From an uncultured Chitinophagaceae bacterium (lineage in GTDB: Bacteria > Bacteroidota > Bacteroidia > Chitinophagales > Chitinophagaceae), in assembly GCA_937958995.1 (NCBI GenBank), contig CALGAP010000008.1, positions 372,001 through 436,000 of the forward strand: a stretch of DNA of 64,000 nucleotides, given 5' to 3'. Below are positions 25,865-34,645 of the stretch, piece by piece. Position numbers and translations under genes: made by a program. Every line of letters begins with the position of its first letter. The first letter of the stretch is position 1. The notes under the pieces are model-generated. The model did no database searches, had not been told where the DNA came from, and saw only the letters and a list, made by a program, of their open reading frames with translations.

Positions 25865-26926
25865 CTAGGAAAAGGCTGGTTGCATCACTCTTTTAACCAC
25901 TTTCTTCTCTCTTGCCCTCCTGGTTAAGAATCTTGTCATCATGGCAAGACCAGTTGCCACCGTCAAAAAGTTGATGAATGCCAGCAACATCAAAAGCCAA
26001 AACCGAAAATCCTTGCTCACCGCATTCGTAAACCTGAACATATGCAGGTGATTGAAAATTTGCTTATGCCAGGGCTCGCCGGTTTTGTCGACTGGCAAAA
26101 TATCAACCAGCGCGTGCAAGGCGCCGGAAAATGAAAACAGCAACATACTGAGAGAGGCGATGATGCCAAGCCAGCGATGATAATTTCTGCGGCGTTGCAG
26201 ACTGTTTTTTGCGAGTTTCTCTTTGCTGATGGCTGGTAATAAAAGGTATAAATAAATTCCTGCCACGGCGGCGATAAATGCAATCAACGAATAAGCGGTG
26301 AGCGCGATCGCTTTGGTGTACGGATACCCGTTGAGAAATTTCCAGCTATGCAAATAACCAAACCATTTATGAAACGCATGTCGCTGTTTGTTGTCGGCAA
26401 ACGTCACTTTACGATTCCAGGTATCGATGAAAATGCTGGTGTGGTTCTCATCTTTTAACATAATGCAATACACAGGTAGCACTTTGGCGCTGGCGCGGTA
26501 TTTTTCAGAAAATTGCGTGATGAATTCACGGTGAGTGATCTGCGCATTGGCATCGCCGAGCATTTCAAAAGCTAGCTTCACGGCATATCTTTCTTCACCC
26601 TTCTCTAATTCGCGACCATCGGTAGCGCTGAGATAAATGTGAGGAGCGTCTTTTTTCACTCTTACCTGGTAGTATAATTCTCCCGCGTACGCCACCACCT
26701 GGAAGTCTTCCATTTTTTCAATACGATTTCTTTCCAGCGCTTCGGGTAAGGAAATTGCCAGGTCGGATTCCGAAAATTTTGCGGGAGCCACCGATTCTTT
26801 CGCCAGTTTGGGTTTTGCCCAGGCGCCGGCCTGGTGCAGCATGCCGCTCACGCTCCACATAATCATTGGCACAGCAGCGACCAGGCTCAGCACGCGGTGC
26901 CATTTATATATTTTTCTCCTAAGCAT
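25865..26926 (-). CDS. PepSY-domain inner membrane protein
   Basis: The 353-residue protein belongs to the PepSY-associated TM family, often encoded with siderophore receptors and thought to act as a membrane reductase or accessory. It has the N-terminal YKWHRVLSLVAAVPMIMWSVSG helix with a haem-ligand-like histidine, a periplasmic PepSY-like domain (about 60-185), HKWFGYLHSWKFLNGYPYTKA, and three more membrane segments, including NYHRWLGIIASLSMLLF. It begins 11 bases after the TonB receptor gene, so it is the last gene of that uptake unit. Confidence 0.85.
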   Translation of the reverse strand: MLRRKIYKWHRVLSLVAAVPMIMWSVSGMLHQAGAWAKPKLAKESVAPAKFSESDLAISLPEALERNRIEKMEDFQVVAYAGELYYQVRVKKDAPHIYLSATDGRELEKGEERYAVKLAFEMLGDANAQITHREFITQFSEKYRASAKVLPVYCIMLKDENHTSIFIDTWNRKVTFADNKQRHAFHKWFGYLHSWKFLNGYPYTKAIALTAYSLIAFIAAVAGIYLYLLLPAISKEKLAKNSLQRRRNYHRWLGIIASLSMLLFSFSGALHALVDILPVDKTGEPWHKQIFNHLHMFRFTNAVSKDFRFWLLMLLAFINFLTVATGLAMMTRFLTRRAREKKVVKRVMQPAFS

Positions 26927-26937
26927 AAATAGCAGTT

Positions 26938-29253
26938 TTAAAATTGAAACTGAATGCCCATATTCAGCAAGCGCGGAGCTGCAGGGGTGTAAGTAGTACC
27001 AAATGCGCCGCGACTGGCATTGTGAGCATAGAGTTCGTTGGTAACATTCATCAGGTTAGCAAATACTTCCACCCATTTGTACTGGTAGCCCGCGCGCAGG
27101 TTCAGCACACTTACACCGCGCATACCAAACAACGATTTATCGTTGTACTCGTATTGATTTTCGTTGTCGATGAAATAGCTGCCGATCCGCTGCCATTCGG
27201 CATGAATGCGAAAACCCTTTAACCAAACCGGACGATAACCAACTTCCACATTCGCAATGAATGAAGGCGCAGAAGGCATTTTATTACCATCATAGTTTAC
27301 TCCTTCTTTCACTTCATACCTTACAAATTCATGCGTGGCGTTGGTGCCACCTGCGCGGATGGTGAGTTGTTTGTTGGGGCGGAATGTAATGCCGTATTCA
27401 ATACCCCGATGTAATGTTCTTCCCGAGTTACGGTACTCAGTACTGTTGTCGGGAAAACGGAATGAAACGATTTCATTAAATCCATCCATCTGGTACAGCG
27501 CCCAGTCGATAGAAACTGTATTTTTCCCCAAAACCATCCATCCACCTACTTCATAGTTGTTGAAGAAAGCGGGTTTCAGCACCGGCACCTTCACACCGCT
27601 ATACATTTGATTGATGGTGGGCGGAGAAAATCCGCGGCTATAGTTTACATACACGCCCGCATGGCGGTTAATTTCGTAGGTAGCGCCAAGTTTCGGTGAA
27701 AAATTGTTGAACCCATTCTTCTCATCGGGCGCGCCGCTGTATGCCGAAGGTGGCAGATGATTGTCATAGTTGAAATCGATGCGATCATATCGAGCGCCGA
27801 GTACGATATTTAGTTTATCAACCGGTGAAAACTGAAACTGCGCGTAAGCCGCTGTGTTCAGCAATTTGGCATCATAGTCTGTCAGCATACTGTCCGCACG
27901 GTTTTCATAGCTGTCCATAAAACCGGTCGCGGGATCACGGTTGATCTTTGCGTAGTTCGCCCAGTACTTGTTGGGAGAATAATCAATTGTCAATCCCGCA
28001 ATCAGCTTCGCCTTCAGCCAGGGAAATTTCTGCGTCTGCTGAACTACGGCTCCGTAACTGTTAAGGCTGTTTTCATTGATTTGCCCGTGCGCAATAGCCG
28101 CATTGCTGTTATCTTTCTTGATAGCGTACGCGGGAAATTGTCCAATCGAATTATCTCGGAAAAATACGGTGGCACTTAGGGAACTATTGCCGTTCCATTT
28201 ATGATCCACAGTAGCGCGCGCCCGCAACGCATTTATATCACGAAAAGTAAAAGTATTGTTGCTCACGTATTTTCTCTCATAGAATTGAAGACTGTCAACC
28301 GACCCCGCCGTCTGTGTATTGTATTTAATATATGCACCGGAAACCGTGAACAATGTCTTTTCAGAAAGCTGCCAGTCGTGCCGCAGGTTCAACGCAGTCT
28401 TATCATAATCGCTGTAGGTTTGCCAGGCATCGCGCTGGCGGGCCACAAAACCGGAGACATACAATCCTGCTTTTTTGCTATAGTAACCACCGCCGCTGAA
28501 TTGCGCGCGTTGGTAACCATAATTATCCCATTGCGCACCCACCCTGGCGGTAAATTGCGCGGTAGGCTTATGCGTTATAAAGTTGATGGCGCCACCAATA
28601 GCTTCGCTGCCATATAGTGAGGACGACGGACCTTTCACCACTTCAATAGCACTCACCGCCATGATATCGGTTTCAATCAGCGCATTGTGGTTGAAAATGC
28701 CTGCCGGACGAACGGGTATGCCGTCTTCCAGGTATAAGAAATACGGCGCGGTGGTCATGGGCTGGCGAATACTCATGCTGTGCTGCTCATTATTCAGATT
28801 GGTCATGAGCACACCCGGCACTTTGTTGATCAGTTCGGGCAGCACCATGGGTTTGGTTTCGTAGATGGTTTTGGAAGAAATGGGTTGAATGGAAACGGGC
28901 GCATCTTTGCGCAACTGCACTCCGCGGCTGGCGGTCACGATCAGTTCATTCATCACCTGCGCATTCTTTTCAAGAAGAATGGTCATTTCTTCACCCTTCA
29001 CCAGGTGGCAGTTTTGCATGTGATAACCCACGCAGCTGATGCAAATGCAATCCGGCTTTTTATCAATGGTTAAACTGAATGATCCGGTATGATCGGTAAT
29101 GGTATTGATGTTGGTATTGGGTATGGAGATGCTGGCGCCGGCAACTGGCTCGCGGGTATCCTTATCGATCACTTTTCCCTTTATCACCACCTGCGCTTGT
29201 AGCGCTGCTGTGCTGAGCAGCAGGGCCAACAGCATCGCAATTTGTTTTTTCAT
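26938..29253 (-). CDS. TonB-dependent outer membrane receptor
   Basis: The 771-residue protein imports a metal complex or other small ligand across the outer membrane. It has a signal peptide ending AALQAQ, a CarboxypepD_reg-like domain (residues about 24-105, GKVIDKDTREPVAGASI), a TonB-box-like NELIVTASR, and a plug domain (about 120-230, with EVVKGPSSSLYGSEAIGGAINF). The 22-stranded barrel ends in LLNMGIQFQF with a terminal Phe. No SusD partner follows, which argues against a polysaccharide system. The neighbouring PepSY protein and cysteine-motif protein point to iron-siderophore or copper uptake. Confidence 0.92.
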   Translation of the reverse strand: MKKQIAMLLALLLSTAALQAQVVIKGKVIDKDTREPVAGASISIPNTNINTITDHTGSFSLTIDKKPDCICISCVGYHMQNCHLVKGEEMTILLEKNAQVMNELIVTASRGVQLRKDAPVSIQPISSKTIYETKPMVLPELINKVPGVLMTNLNNEQHSMSIRQPMTTAPYFLYLEDGIPVRPAGIFNHNALIETDIMAVSAIEVVKGPSSSLYGSEAIGGAINFITHKPTAQFTARVGAQWDNYGYQRAQFSGGGYYSKKAGLYVSGFVARQRDAWQTYSDYDKTALNLRHDWQLSEKTLFTVSGAYIKYNTQTAGSVDSLQFYERKYVSNNTFTFRDINALRARATVDHKWNGNSSLSATVFFRDNSIGQFPAYAIKKDNSNAAIAHGQINENSLNSYGAVVQQTQKFPWLKAKLIAGLTIDYSPNKYWANYAKINRDPATGFMDSYENRADSMLTDYDAKLLNTAAYAQFQFSPVDKLNIVLGARYDRIDFNYDNHLPPSAYSGAPDEKNGFNNFSPKLGATYEINRHAGVYVNYSRGFSPPTINQMYSGVKVPVLKPAFFNNYEVGGWMVLGKNTVSIDWALYQMDGFNEIVSFRFPDNSTEYRNSGRTLHRGIEYGITFRPNKQLTIRAGGTNATHEFVRYEVKEGVNYDGNKMPSAPSFIANVEVGYRPVWLKGFRIHAEWQRIGSYFIDNENQYEYNDKSLFGMRGVSVLNLRAGYQYKWVEVFANLMNVTNELYAHNASRGAFGTTYTPAAPRLLNMGIQFQF

Positions 29254-29398
29254 TGCTTCATGTTTTTACAGTCAACCCGTACTGCAGGCGCATACGATGC
29301 CTGTTAAGGCAGATGGCCTTTTCCGGGTGAAATCAGGTCCAGGTCACAGGGCGCCATATGGGGAACAAATGTTGGCAAACCTGCGACGGTTTACAAGG

Positions 29399-29788
29399 TC
29401 ATGCGAAATGAACTGGTGTAATGGGAGGATGAAATATGGCAAAGCTCCGGTGAACAGGTTTGCCACTATCAGCAGGGGTTTGCGTATTGGAAGCCCCTGC
29501 ATTCATTGCTATTGATAACGAAGAATAGAAAGAGCGGGAAGAAAGGTCTTCGGGTTTATTCTCCATTTTGCGCTCAGGATTTTGCTGATCGGCTTTTTGC
29601 TCGCTTTTGAGCTTTTTGGAAAGCTGGCATTTACCGGCGCATTTCAAGACAGGTTTGTCTTTGTTTTCACAAAGTGTAGCTGCGATCTGCTCCTGGTTGG
29701 CATAAAACCCGACAACGATCATCACACGGCTAAACGTGTGAGTTGCAAATGCAACGAGCAAAAGCAATGTGATGATCTTTTTAATCAT
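29399..29788 (-). CDS. Small exported protein with a Cys-x3-Cys motif
   Basis: This 129-residue protein starts MIKKIITLLLLVAFATHTF, an uncleaved or cleaved N-terminal membrane segment. It contains CENKDKPVLKCAGKCQLSKK, three cysteines in a C-x9-C-x3-C arrangement followed by a lysine-rich stretch. The C-terminal third is unrelated to anything I know. It is the first gene in a unit with a TonB receptor and a PepSY protein, and small proteins of this sort occur with such receptors in Bacteroidota. Metal binding by the cysteines is a reasonable but untested idea. About 145 bases of non-coding sequence separate it from the receptor gene. Confidence 0.7.
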   Translation of the reverse strand: MIKKIITLLLLVAFATHTFSRVMIVVGFYANQEQIAATLCENKDKPVLKCAGKCQLSKKLKSEQKADQQNPERKMENKPEDLSSRSFYSSLSIAMNAGASNTQTPADSGKPVHRSFAIFHPPITPVHFA

Positions 29789-29793
29789 GGCCA

Positions 29794-29801
29794 CAAAAAT
29801 A
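29794..29801 (-). promoter_or_regulatory. -7 box of the receptor unit
   Basis: On the minus strand TATTTTTG ends five bases before the ATG at 29788, so this mRNA would be nearly leaderless. No Fur-like palindrome is evident nearby. Confidence 0.55.
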
Positions 29802-29894
29802 GCGTCGCAAAGTTAAGGGAAATATGAGTAGAATCATATCCCCAAAATGATTGAAACCTTTCACCTATTTTCGTATAACTAATCACCGTTAACA

Positions 29895-30416
29895 ATGACC
29901 AGGCGCTATCTCTTTGCTATCATGGCGCTATGCTTATCCTTTGGAACTGTAAACGCGCAGCATAGCGGTAAAGCACGGTTTCGCGTAGGCGCCACCATCT
30001 CGTTTGCTATGAGCAATATTGCCGACAACGAAGTAGGCGTGGGTGGCCTTGCCGGCGCAGAAAAACCGTTCAGCCGTCTTTTTTCCGGCGAATTAGAAGC
30101 ATCTTATTCTTATTTTACAGGCGATAAGGCCGTATATCCCAATGGCGACAACAAGGCCTGGGCCATACCTATACTGGCTGGTGCCAGGTTGTACGCGACC
30201 GATTGGTTATACGGTTCGGCGCGGGCAGGAGCAATCTGTTTTCTATTCAACCACGAGACTTCAACCCATATCAGACCGGCCTATGGACTGGCCGCAGGCA
30301 TGAACTTCCCGCGCAGAAATAACCTGCTGAATCTTCAGTTGGGGTATACCGGTTTCCGCTTTGGCGGCAAAAGCCGGGGATATGCTACTTTAGCAGCAGC
30401 AATCATTATAAACTAA
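29895..30416 (+). CDS. Small outer membrane beta-barrel protein
   Basis: The 173-residue protein has a signal peptide (MTRRYLFAIMALCLSFG, cleaved after VNAQ). A series of short alternating-hydrophobic strands follows (ELEASYSYF, AWAIPILAGARLY, YGSARAGAICFLF, YGLAAGMNF, LLNLQLGYTGFRF) and it ends in AAAIIIN, an eight-stranded barrel pattern. Its stop is seven bases before paaZ, so it is likely cotranscribed with the second PA segment. It might be a porin for an aromatic substrate, but the family gives no ligand. A -7-like TATTTTCG lies at 29866-29873. Confidence 0.7.
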   Translation: MTRRYLFAIMALCLSFGTVNAQHSGKARFRVGATISFAMSNIADNEVGVGGLAGAEKPFSRLFSGELEASYSYFTGDKAVYPNGDNKAWAIPILAGARLYATDWLYGSARAGAICFLFNHETSTHIRPAYGLAAGMNFPRRNNLLNLQLGYTGFRFGGKSRGYATLAAAIIIN

Positions 30417-30423
30417 GATTATT

Positions 30424-32466
30424 ATGACTAAACTCGGTAATTACGTTACCGGCAAGTGGATTGCCGGCGACGGTGAGGGGCAGGCTTTGTACGATGCAGT
30501 GAATGGCGAGCTGATAGCGCATGCATCCACCCAGGGGCTCGATTTCAAATCAATACTCGAATATGCTCGCAAGACGGGCAACCCTGCTTTGCGCAAAATG
30601 ACCTTTCATGAGCGCGGCCGCATGTTGCGCGCACTGGCCATGCACCTGCGCAACCATCTCGATAAATTTTATGCGATCAGTTATAAAACCGGCGCCACCA
30701 AAGCCGATAGCTGGGTAGATATTGAAGGCGGAATAGGTAACCTGTTTTCGTATGCCTCGCTGCGCCGCAAATTTCCCAACGAAACCTATTGCACCGACGG
30801 CGATCCTGTTGCACTTGGTAAGGGCGGCACTTTTATGGGGCATCATTTATTAGTACCTAAAGAAGGTGTGGCCATTCATATCAACGCCTTCAACTTCCCG
30901 GTATGGGGTATGTTAGAAAAAATTGCGGTGAACCTGCTGGCCGGCGTGCCCGCCGTGGTGAAGCCTGCCACCATCACCTCCTACCTCACCGAAGCGGTGG
31001 TCAGAGAGATCATCGCCTCAGGCATCTTGCCCGAAGGCGCGCTGCAATTGATTTGCGGCTCTGCCGGCGATCTGCTCGATCACGTGGAATCGCAGGATGT
31101 GGTGACGTTTACGGGTTCTGCTTCCACGGGCCTGAAATTAAAAGCGCACCCGCGCATTCTCTCCGAAAATGTCCCCTTCAATATGGAAGCCGACTCGCTC
31201 AACTGCATCGTGCTGGGCGAGGATGTACATCCCGGCATGCCCGAATGGGATATTTTTATAAAAGAGGTGCGCCGCGAAATGACATCGAAAGCCGGACAAA
31301 AATGCACCGCCATCCGCCGCATTTTTGTTCCCCACAATAAAATGGAAGATGTGTGGAAAGTCCTCAGCAAAGCGCTTAGTCAAACCACCATCGGCAACCC
31401 GCTGAATGAGAAAGTGCGCATGGGCGCACTCGCCGGTCAAAGCCAGCGCGATGAAGTAAGAGCACAGGTTCAGAAATTACTCGCCTCTTCACAGATCATC
31501 TATGGTTCGCTCGATGGCGTAGAGGTGATTGATGCCGACGCAAAGAAAGGCGCCTTCATGAGTCCCTTGTTATTGAAAAACGAAAGACCCTTCCAGAGCG
31601 AAGAAGTGCATTCAGTAGAGGCTTTTGGCCCGGTAAGTACCATCATGCCATACAAGACTTTGGAGGAAGCCATTCAGCTCGCCAAAATGGGCAAGGGCTC
31701 ACTCGTATGCAGTATGGTGACAACTGACCACGCAAAGGCCCGCACGTTCACTATTGGCGCGGCTACACATCATGGGCGCATTCTGATCTTGAACGAGGCT
31801 TGCGCCAAAGAAAATACCGGTCATGGTTCACCGCTTCCCAACCTGGTGCATGGTGGTCCGGGCCGTGCGGGCGGCGGCGAAGAAATGGGCGGTGTGCGTG
31901 GCGTGCGTCATTATATGCAGCGGGTAGCCATACAGGGATCGCCCACCACCATTACGGCCATCACCAATATTTACCAGGCCGGCGGCGCCACCCGCGAAGA
32001 GGAGAAACATCCTTTCAGGAAATATTTCGAAGAACTGCAGATCGGCGACAGCCTCGTCACCCACAAACGCACCATCACCGAAGCCGACATAGTGAACTTC
32101 GCCAATGTAAGCTGGGATCATTTCTATGCGCATACCGACCACACTTCGCTGGAAGGAACGCTGTTTGAAAAACCTGTGGCACACGGATATTTTATACTGA
32201 GTGCCGCCGCAGGCTTGTTTGTAGACGCGAAGAAGGGGCCGGTGCTGTTGAATTACGGATTGGAAGAATGCCGCTTTTTGAAACCCGTGTATGCCGGGGC
32301 AACTATCGGTGTAAGACTCACGTGTAAGGAAAAGATAGAGCAGGAGAAAAAAGATGAGAACGATATTCCGAAGGGGATCGTGAAGTGGTTGGTGGAAGTG
32401 ACGGACGAAGTGAATGAACCCGTTGCGGTGGCTACTATTTTGACAATGGTTCGTAAAAAAAATTGA
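30424..32466 (+). CDS. paaZ: Bifunctional oxepin-CoA hydrolase / aldehyde dehydrogenase
   Basis: PaaZ opens the oxepin-CoA ring and oxidises the resulting semialdehyde to 3-oxo-5,6-dehydrosuberyl-CoA. The 680-residue protein has an N-terminal aldehyde dehydrogenase domain (1-520) with E256 and catalytic C294 in AGQKCTAIRR. A C-terminal MaoC-type hydratase (about 530-675) carries the Asp565 and His570 pair in DHFYAH. Length and both active sites equal the known enzyme. It lies 18 kb from the paaABCDGIY operon, on the same strand, together with a PaaF-like gene. Confidence 0.95.
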   Translation: MTKLGNYVTGKWIAGDGEGQALYDAVNGELIAHASTQGLDFKSILEYARKTGNPALRKMTFHERGRMLRALAMHLRNHLDKFYAISYKTGATKADSWVDIEGGIGNLFSYASLRRKFPNETYCTDGDPVALGKGGTFMGHHLLVPKEGVAIHINAFNFPVWGMLEKIAVNLLAGVPAVVKPATITSYLTEAVVREIIASGILPEGALQLICGSAGDLLDHVESQDVVTFTGSASTGLKLKAHPRILSENVPFNMEADSLNCIVLGEDVHPGMPEWDIFIKEVRREMTSKAGQKCTAIRRIFVPHNKMEDVWKVLSKALSQTTIGNPLNEKVRMGALAGQSQRDEVRAQVQKLLASSQIIYGSLDGVEVIDADAKKGAFMSPLLLKNERPFQSEEVHSVEAFGPVSTIMPYKTLEEAIQLAKMGKGSLVCSMVTTDHAKARTFTIGAATHHGRILILNEACAKENTGHGSPLPNLVHGGPGRAGGGEEMGGVRGVRHYMQRVAIQGSPTTITAITNIYQAGGATREEEKHPFRKYFEELQIGDSLVTHKRTITEADIVNFANVSWDHFYAHTDHTSLEGTLFEKPVAHGYFILSAAAGLFVDAKKGPVLLNYGLEECRFLKPVYAGATIGVRLTCKEKIEQEKKDENDIPKGIVKWLVEVTDEVNEPVAVATILTMVRKKN

Positions 32467-32492
32467 ATGCGCGAACTTTAAAAAAACCTGAT

Positions 32493-33260
32493 ATGGAAGG
32501 CTACGTAAAAACCGAAACCCATAACGGCATCACCACCATCGAATTCTTCCACCCGCAAAGCAACTCGTTGCCAGGAAGATTGCTGGAAGAGCTGGCGCAG
32601 ACAATTCACGGCGAGGGCAACGAGCCCGATACCAAAGTGATTGTGCTGCGCTCCGCGGGCGAGAAAGCCTTTTGCGCCGGCGCCTCGTTCGATGAACTGG
32701 TATCCATTCAAACGCAGGAGCAGGGCATTGCCTTCTTCAGCGGCTTTGCACACGTGATCAACGCTATGCGCAAGTGCCCGCAATTTATTGTGGCCCGCAT
32801 TCATGGTAAGTGCGTGGGTGGAGGTGTGGGTATTGCCGCCGCGGCAGATTATGCCATTGCGGTGGAAGGCGCCGATGTAAAACTCAGTGAGCTCGCCGTG
32901 GGTATCGGTCCTTTTGTGGTAGGGCCCGCAGTGGAAAGAAGAATCGGCACGGCAGCCTTCAGTCACCTGGCCATCGATGCCACCATGTGGCGCAGCGCCG
33001 AGTGGGCCAAACGAAAAGGACTCTACGCCGAACTGCATAGTTCGGTTGAAGATATGGATGAAAGCATCCGCCGCCTCACGCATAATCTTTCACACAGTAA
33101 TCCCGAAGCGATGCACGAAATGAAGAAAATATTCTGGAAGGGAACAGAACATTGGGATCAGTTGCTGGCCGAACGGGCAGCCATAAGCGGAAGACTGGTG
33201 CTGAGTAAATTTACGAGAGAAGCGATCGGGAAATTTAAGGCTAAGAGCTCTAAGTCATGA
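32493..33260 (+). CDS. Enoyl-CoA hydratase/isomerase family, PaaF-like
   Basis: This 255-residue crotonase-fold protein starts 26 bases after paaZ and is likely the hydratase for the ring-opened acyl-CoA. Oxyanion-hole regions are EKAFCAGASFDEL and RIHGKCVGGGVGIAAAADYA. The catalytic glutamate segment reads LSELAVGIGPFVVGP, which keeps one acidic residue (Glu in SEL) but has Phe where many hydratases have the second Glu, so its reaction may differ. An ATG at 32493 is preferred over a TTG ten codons earlier that would overlap paaZ. The AlkA-like gene overlaps its stop by four bases. Confidence 0.82.
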   Translation: MEGYVKTETHNGITTIEFFHPQSNSLPGRLLEELAQTIHGEGNEPDTKVIVLRSAGEKAFCAGASFDELVSIQTQEQGIAFFSGFAHVINAMRKCPQFIVARIHGKCVGGGVGIAAAADYAIAVEGADVKLSELAVGIGPFVVGPAVERRIGTAAFSHLAIDATMWRSAEWAKRKGLYAELHSSVEDMDESIRRLTHNLSHSNPEAMHEMKKIFWKGTEHWDQLLAERAAISGRLVLSKFTREAIGKFKAKSSKS

Positions 33261-33883
33261 CCTTTCACGAGCAAAACTTCCGGCAGCTCTGCGATGCCCT
33301 GGCAGAGCGCGACAAGGTATTCACCAATATTATAGAACAACACAGCTACCCGCCGATGTGGACGCGGCCGGCGAGTTTTGCTACGCTTATCCATATCATT
33401 CTCGAGCAACAGGTGTCGCTGGCTTCGGCGCTGGCAGCGCTTAATAAGCTGAAGGAAAAACTTGGCACCATCACACCCGAAAAAATATTGAAGCTGACTG
33501 ACGAAGAAATGAAAGCCTGCTATTTCAGCAGGCAGAAAATGGTATATGCACGTCATCTCGCGGAAATGATTGTTTCGAAAAAAATTCAATTGAAAAAATT
33601 AGCGGTGGCCAGTGATGACGAGGTAAGAGATACGTTGAAGCAGGTAAAAGGAATCGGCGACTGGACGGCCGATGTATTCCTGTTGTTTGCCTTGCAGCGC
33701 GCCGATGTATTTCCGGTGGGTGACCTGGCGATGGTGAATGCGTTGAAAGAAGTGAAGCAATTACCGGGAGATACTCCGAAAGAAAAATTGCTGCAGCTGG
33801 CCGAGCCCTGGCGGCCATACCGCAGTATAGCCGCCATGTCGCTTTGGCATCATTATATCAAAACGAGAAATATCAGGCTTTAA
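33257..33883 (+). CDS. AlkA-like DNA glycosylase in the paaZ operon
   Basis: The 208-residue protein is a second HhH-GPD glycosylase with LKQVKGIGDWTADVFLLF (residues 127-144), and the catalytic aspartate is D156 in VGDLAMVNAL. N-terminal FATLIHIILEQQVSLASA is the DNA-binding helix region. Its ATG overlaps the TGA of the PaaF-like gene (ATGA), so it is translated from the same message as paaZ. The PA pathway produces epoxide, oxepin and aldehyde intermediates that could alkylate DNA, which would make a glycosylase useful; that link is my inference. It is a distant paralogue of the gene at 15854-16462. Confidence 0.85.
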   Translation: MTFHEQNFRQLCDALAERDKVFTNIIEQHSYPPMWTRPASFATLIHIILEQQVSLASALAALNKLKEKLGTITPEKILKLTDEEMKACYFSRQKMVYARHLAEMIVSKKIQLKKLAVASDDEVRDTLKQVKGIGDWTADVFLLFALQRADVFPVGDLAMVNALKEVKQLPGDTPKEKLLQLAEPWRPYRSIAAMSLWHHYIKTRNIRL

Positions 33884-34635
33884 ATATTTAAACCACCGCA
33901 GGCGCTTAATACCTGGCCGGTGATATAGGAGCTCATATCGCTGGCAAGGAACAAAGTGGTGTCGGCAATTTCCTCGGCCCTGCCGAATCTTCCCAATGGA
34001 ATTTTTTCGAGAAATGCTTTCGACGCATCGCCGTCTTTCAGATAGTGCGTCATATCGGTTTCGATAAAACCGGGAGCAATGGCATTGCAGCGAATATTGC
34101 GGCTGCCCAGCTCGTGCGCTACTGATTTGGTAAAACCGATAATACCCGCCTTACTGGCAGCATAGCTGGCTTGTCCGGCATTGCCGCGCACACCTACAAT
34201 GGAACTCATGTTGATGATGCTGCCTTTCTTTGCTTTCATCATCGGGCGAATCACCTGTTTGGTCATGTTGTACACGCTGCTGAGGTTGATCTGCAGCACC
34301 TCTTCCCACTGGTCGGGACTGAGGCGAAGGAGCAGATTGTCTTTCGATATGCCGGCATTATTCACGCACACATCCACGGTGCCCCATTCTTTCACCACAT
34401 CATTTACAAAACTTTCGCACTCGGCATAGTTGCCGGCATTGCTTTTATATGCTTTGGCTTTTACGCCGAGGCCTTGCAATTTTTTTTCGAGGGCAGCGGC
34501 TTTTTCAGCGCTGCTGTCGCTTACATAGGTAAAGGCCACATGCGCGCCGTGCTCGGCCATTTTTATAGCAATAGCTTCGCCAATGCCGCGCGCAGCTCCT
34601 GTAACAATAACCACTTTGTTTTCGAGTAATTTCAT
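33880..34635 (-). CDS. fabG: 3-oxoacyl-ACP reductase, SDR family
   Basis: FabG reduces 3-oxoacyl-ACP with NADPH in fatty acid synthesis. The 251-residue short-chain dehydrogenase has TGAARGIGEAIA (NADP loop), NNAGISKDNLL, the Ser of SIINMSSIVG, and the YAASKAG catalytic Tyr-Lys. The C-terminal ITGQVLSACGGLNI closes with the family's GG motif. It converges with the glycosylase gene; the two stop codons share bases 33880-33883. Given its place beside PA genes it could act on another 3-oxoacyl-CoA, but the sequence is that of a canonical FabG. Confidence 0.9.
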   Translation of the reverse strand: MKLLENKVVIVTGAARGIGEAIAIKMAEHGAHVAFTYVSDSSAEKAAALEKKLQGLGVKAKAYKSNAGNYAECESFVNDVVKEWGTVDVCVNNAGISKDNLLLRLSPDQWEEVLQINLSSVYNMTKQVIRPMMKAKKGSIINMSSIVGVRGNAGQASYAASKAGIIGFTKSVAHELGSRNIRCNAIAPGFIETDMTHYLKDGDASKAFLEKIPLGRFGRAEEIADTTLFLASDMSSYITGQVLSACGGLNI

Positions 34636-34645
34636 TGTAGTCGTT

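Noticed and set aside
29254..29398. Riboswitch (cobalamin or TPP) between the Cys-motif gene and the TonB receptor
   Set aside because: The stretch GACCTGATTTCACCCGG is reminiscent of conserved riboswitch boxes, but no characteristic box set or stem arrangement could be found.
29875..29894. TAAC-N8-GTTA before the OMP-paaZ unit as a third TetR site
   Set aside because: The spacing differs from the N4 of the two good sites, and only four bases per arm match.
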